Shown here one piece after another: positions 62,152-64,000 of a DNA stretch of 64,000 bases; position 1 is the stretch's first letter, and every line of letters begins with the position of its first letter. This DNA is from Flavobacterium sp. GTDB lineage: Bacteria; Bacteroidota; Bacteroidia; Flavobacteriales; Flavobacteriaceae. The position numbers were made by a program, and so were the translations under genes. The DNA is taken from assembly GCF_025352425.1 (NCBI RefSeq), contig NZ_JANXTI010000031.1:1-64000 (forward strand), given 5' to 3'. Below the pieces are notes generated by a model, which made no database searches, had not been told where the DNA came from, and was given only the letters and a program-made list of their open reading frames with translations.

Positions 62152-62185
62152 AAAAATCATCGATAAAAGAACAAAAATCATCGAT
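62152..62185. repeat. direct repeat AAAAATCATCGAT, candidate pgk operator
   Basis: Two perfect copies of the 13-mer AAAAATCATCGAT occur at 62152-62164 and 62173-62185, with 21 bp between starts (two helical turns). They lie 15-50 bp upstream of the pgk promoter box. Confidence 0.65.
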
Positions 62186-62200
62186 GAAACTAAATTTTAT

Positions 62201-62208
62201 TATATTTG
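62201..62208 (+). promoter_or_regulatory. TATATTTG promoter box for pgk
   Basis: TATATTTG lies 28 nt before the pgk ATG at 62237. Confidence 0.6.
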
Positions 62209-62236
62209 CAATGACTCAAAACTATTGCTAGACAAA

Positions 62237-63424
62237 ATGAAAACAATTCAGGATTTTAATTTTAACGCCAAAAAAGCAATAATTAGAGTTGATTTCAATG
62301 TGCCGATTGACGAGAATTTTAAAGTTACTGATGCCAACAGAATAGAGGCAGCAAAGCCAACCATAGATAAGATTCTTGCGGATGGCGGCATTGTAATTTT
62401 GATGTCACATTTAGGAAGACCAAAAGGGAAAGAAGACCAATATTCGGTACGACATATTGTTGCAAAAGTAAGCGAAGTACTGGGTGTAAATGTTCAATTT
62501 GCTTCTGATTGTAGAGGAGAGATTGCGACAAGCGCCGCTCAAAATTTAAAGCCTGGCGAGGTTTTATTATTAGAAAACCTCCGCTTTTACGCTGAAGAAG
62601 AAGCTGGAGATGAAAATTTTGCTAAGGAATTGGCTTCATTGGGAGATATTTATGTAAATGATGCTTTTGGCACCGCTCACAGAGCGCATGCATCAACGAC
62701 AATAATTGCTAAATTTTTTCCGGACCGTAAATGTTTTGGATTGCTTTTAGCCAAAGAAATAGAAAGTTTAAATAGGGTTTTAAACAATTCGGTTAAACCG
62801 GTTACAGCGGTTCTGGGAGGTTCTAAAGTATCTTCCAAAATTACGGTTATCGAGAATATTTTAGACAAAGTGGATCACATGATTATAGGTGGCGGAATGA
62901 CATTCACTTTTATAAAAGCCCTAGGCGGAAAAATCGGCAATTCAATTTGCGAAGATGACAAACAAGAATTGGCATTAGAGATTTTAAGTTTGGCCAAACA
63001 AAAAAACGTTCACATACATATTCCGGTTGATGTTGTTGCAGCAGATGCATTTGCAAATGACGCCAAAACGCAAATAGTTGATGTAAGGGAAATCCCTGAT
63101 GGATGGCAAGGTTTAGACGCCGGACCAAAGTCATTAGCCAATTTTAAAGAGGTCATAATGAATTCTAAAACAATTCTATGGAATGGACCTTTGGGCGTTT
63201 TTGAAATGGAAAATTTTGCCAATGGAACCATTGAACTGGGAAATTATATTGCCGAAGCAACACATAATGGAGCTTTTTCACTTGTTGGCGGTGGAGATTC
63301 AGTCGCTGCGGTAAAACAATTCGGATTGGAAGATAAAATGAGTTATGTCTCAACTGGTGGCGGTGCGATGCTGGAGATGCTTGAAGGAAGAGTATTACCG
63401 GGAATAGCTGCCATTTTAAATTAA
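62237..63424 (+). CDS. pgk: phosphoglycerate kinase
   Basis: A 395-residue glycolytic enzyme, making ATP from 1,3-bisphosphoglycerate. [12 protein letters not shown] is the N-terminal signature, [13 protein letters not shown] and [17 protein letters not shown] the substrate domain, and [15 protein letters not shown] the ATP-domain glycine motif. The start is MKTIQDFNF at 62237, which is canonical. An in-frame alternative at 62225 adds four residues only. A pair of 13-bp direct repeats upstream may regulate it. Confidence 0.96.
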   Translation: MKTIQDFNFNAKKAIIRVDFNVPIDENFKVTDANRIEAAKPTIDKILADGGIVILMSHLGRPKGKEDQYSVRHIVAKVSEVLGVNVQFASDCRGEIATSAAQNLKPGEVLLLENLRFYAEEEAGDENFAKELASLGDIYVNDAFGTAHRAHASTTIIAKFFPDRKCFGLLLAKEIESLNRVLNNSVKPVTAVLGGSKVSSKITVIENILDKVDHMIIGGGMTFTFIKALGGKIGNSICEDDKQELALEILSLAKQKNVHIHIPVDVVAADAFANDAKTQIVDVREIPDGWQGLDAGPKSLANFKEVIMNSKTILWNGPLGVFEMENFANGTIELGNYIAEATHNGAFSLVGGGDSVAAVKQFGLEDKMSYVSTGGGAMLEMLEGRVLPGIAAILN

Positions 63425-63522
63425 TTTGTCGGGCACAATAAAAAACAATAAAAAACGTTATTCAATTGAGCTTTCAATTATAACATACAGATTTAAAATA
63501 TACCACTTTATAAAATAAAGTT

Positions 63523-64000
63523 ATGACTATAAAAAAACTGACCACGTTTGCATTACTGATGGCTTCTTCGGCAATTTTTGCACAAGACGCAATCGTTGCT
63601 ACATCTGTAAAAAGAGAACCGCTCACCAGAAAAGAAGTTCTAGATTCTATAAAAGCCACATTTGTTCATGACAATCTGGCTTCGTGCATCGACAGTTTGT
63701 GGATGAAAGAAATGGTAAGTCTGGATTTATATTCGGACCTAACAACAGATATAAAAAATATAAATGTGGACGAAAAAGTCGACTACGAATTACCCACCGA
63801 ACTTCTGAAAGAAAGGTTAAAAAAAATGGACGAGAAGTCGCCATTTAACATTGAATATAATGTAGGCTTAGAAAATGTAATCAAATCTTTTTTAAAGAAC
63901 CGGAAAAAAGCATTTGAAAGATTGATGGGAATTTCCCAGTTTTATTTTCCAATGTTTGAAGAGTCGTTAGCAGCCCAAAATATTCCTTTGGAAATTAAAT
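63523..64000 (+). CDS. MltD-like lytic transglycosylase (5' part, cut by window end)
   Basis: The open frame runs from ATG 63523 to the window edge, 159 codons. Residues 1-20 (MTIKKLTTFALLMASSAIFA) are a signal peptide. The following KMDEKSPFNIEYNVGLENVI and the segment RLMGISQFYFPMFEESLAAQ with IPLEIK match the N-terminal part of Bacteroidota MltD-type lytic transglycosylases that precedes the catalytic SLT domain. The SLT and probable LysM domains would lie beyond the window. Confidence 0.78.
   Translation, partial: MTIKKLTTFALLMASSAIFAQDAIVATSVKREPLTRKEVLDSIKATFVHDNLASCIDSLWMKEMVSLDLYSDLTTDIKNINVDEKVDYELPTELLKERLKKMDEKSPFNIEYNVGLENVIKSFLKNRKKAFERLMGISQFYFPMFEESLAAQNIPLEIK

Overview
The window looks like chromosomal DNA of a Flavobacterium-like member of the Flavobacteriaceae (Bacteroidota). 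It is AT-rich. It carries families typical of that group (T9SS sorting domain, DUF4254, DUF6909, a GH3-type acyl-AMP enzyme, glnS, DUF4175). Many genes are preceded by the Bacteroidota promoter box TAnnTTTG rather than by a Shine-Dalgarno site. No sign of phage, plasmid, transposase or CRISPR was found.

Left part (1-9.1 kb): mixed housekeeping genes. These are a flavin/2Fe-2S oxidoreductase, a GT9 heptosyltransferase with a DUF4254 protein, upp, two small conserved membrane proteins, purD, a T9SS-secreted BNR-repeat protein and a PaaK-like adenylate-forming enzyme.

Polysaccharide island (9.1-28.4 kb): nearly continuous minus-strand genes for Wzx/Wzy-type surface polysaccharide synthesis. Precursor genes are rfbA, rfbC and rfbD (dTDP-rhamnose) and a UDP-glucuronate decarboxylase. 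Assembly genes are a polyprenyl-phosphate sugar transferase, several glycosyltransferases, a methyltransferase, an acyltransferase, a flippase, two polymerase/ligase-like membrane proteins and a Wzz-like protein. A DUF6909 protein sits at the head. rfbB and an outer-membrane exporter are not in the window. A relic of a DegT-type aminotransferase lies on the opposite strand inside the island.

Central part (28.4-36 kb): an M23 peptidase-SdpI-GH3-CarboxypepD-like operon, tatA, tex, and rpiB with a cation efflux gene. A 700-bp AT-rich gene-free gap follows (36.05-36.74 kb). It holds DnaA-box-like motifs and four GTTAAC palindromes. Gene orientation flips here from mostly minus to mostly plus, so it is a candidate replication origin.

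Right part (36.7-64 kb): rnr, an adhesin-head-like protein, a LysE exporter, tRNA-Cys, folB, glnS, a YtxH/holin-like membrane operon, an SPFH protein, an outer-membrane beta-barrel, gltX, DUF4175, ybeY, mnmG, a methyltransferase, an OmpH-like lipoprotein, a PIF1-like helicase, holB, pgk and the start of an MltD-like lytic transglycosylase. Two ParB-binding parS-type sites flank mnmG. Between the beta-barrel gene and gltX lie a 16-copy, 21-bp noncoding dyad repeat array and a scar made of the 3' ends of gltX and the beta-barrel gene. The scar is best explained by an old tandem duplication.
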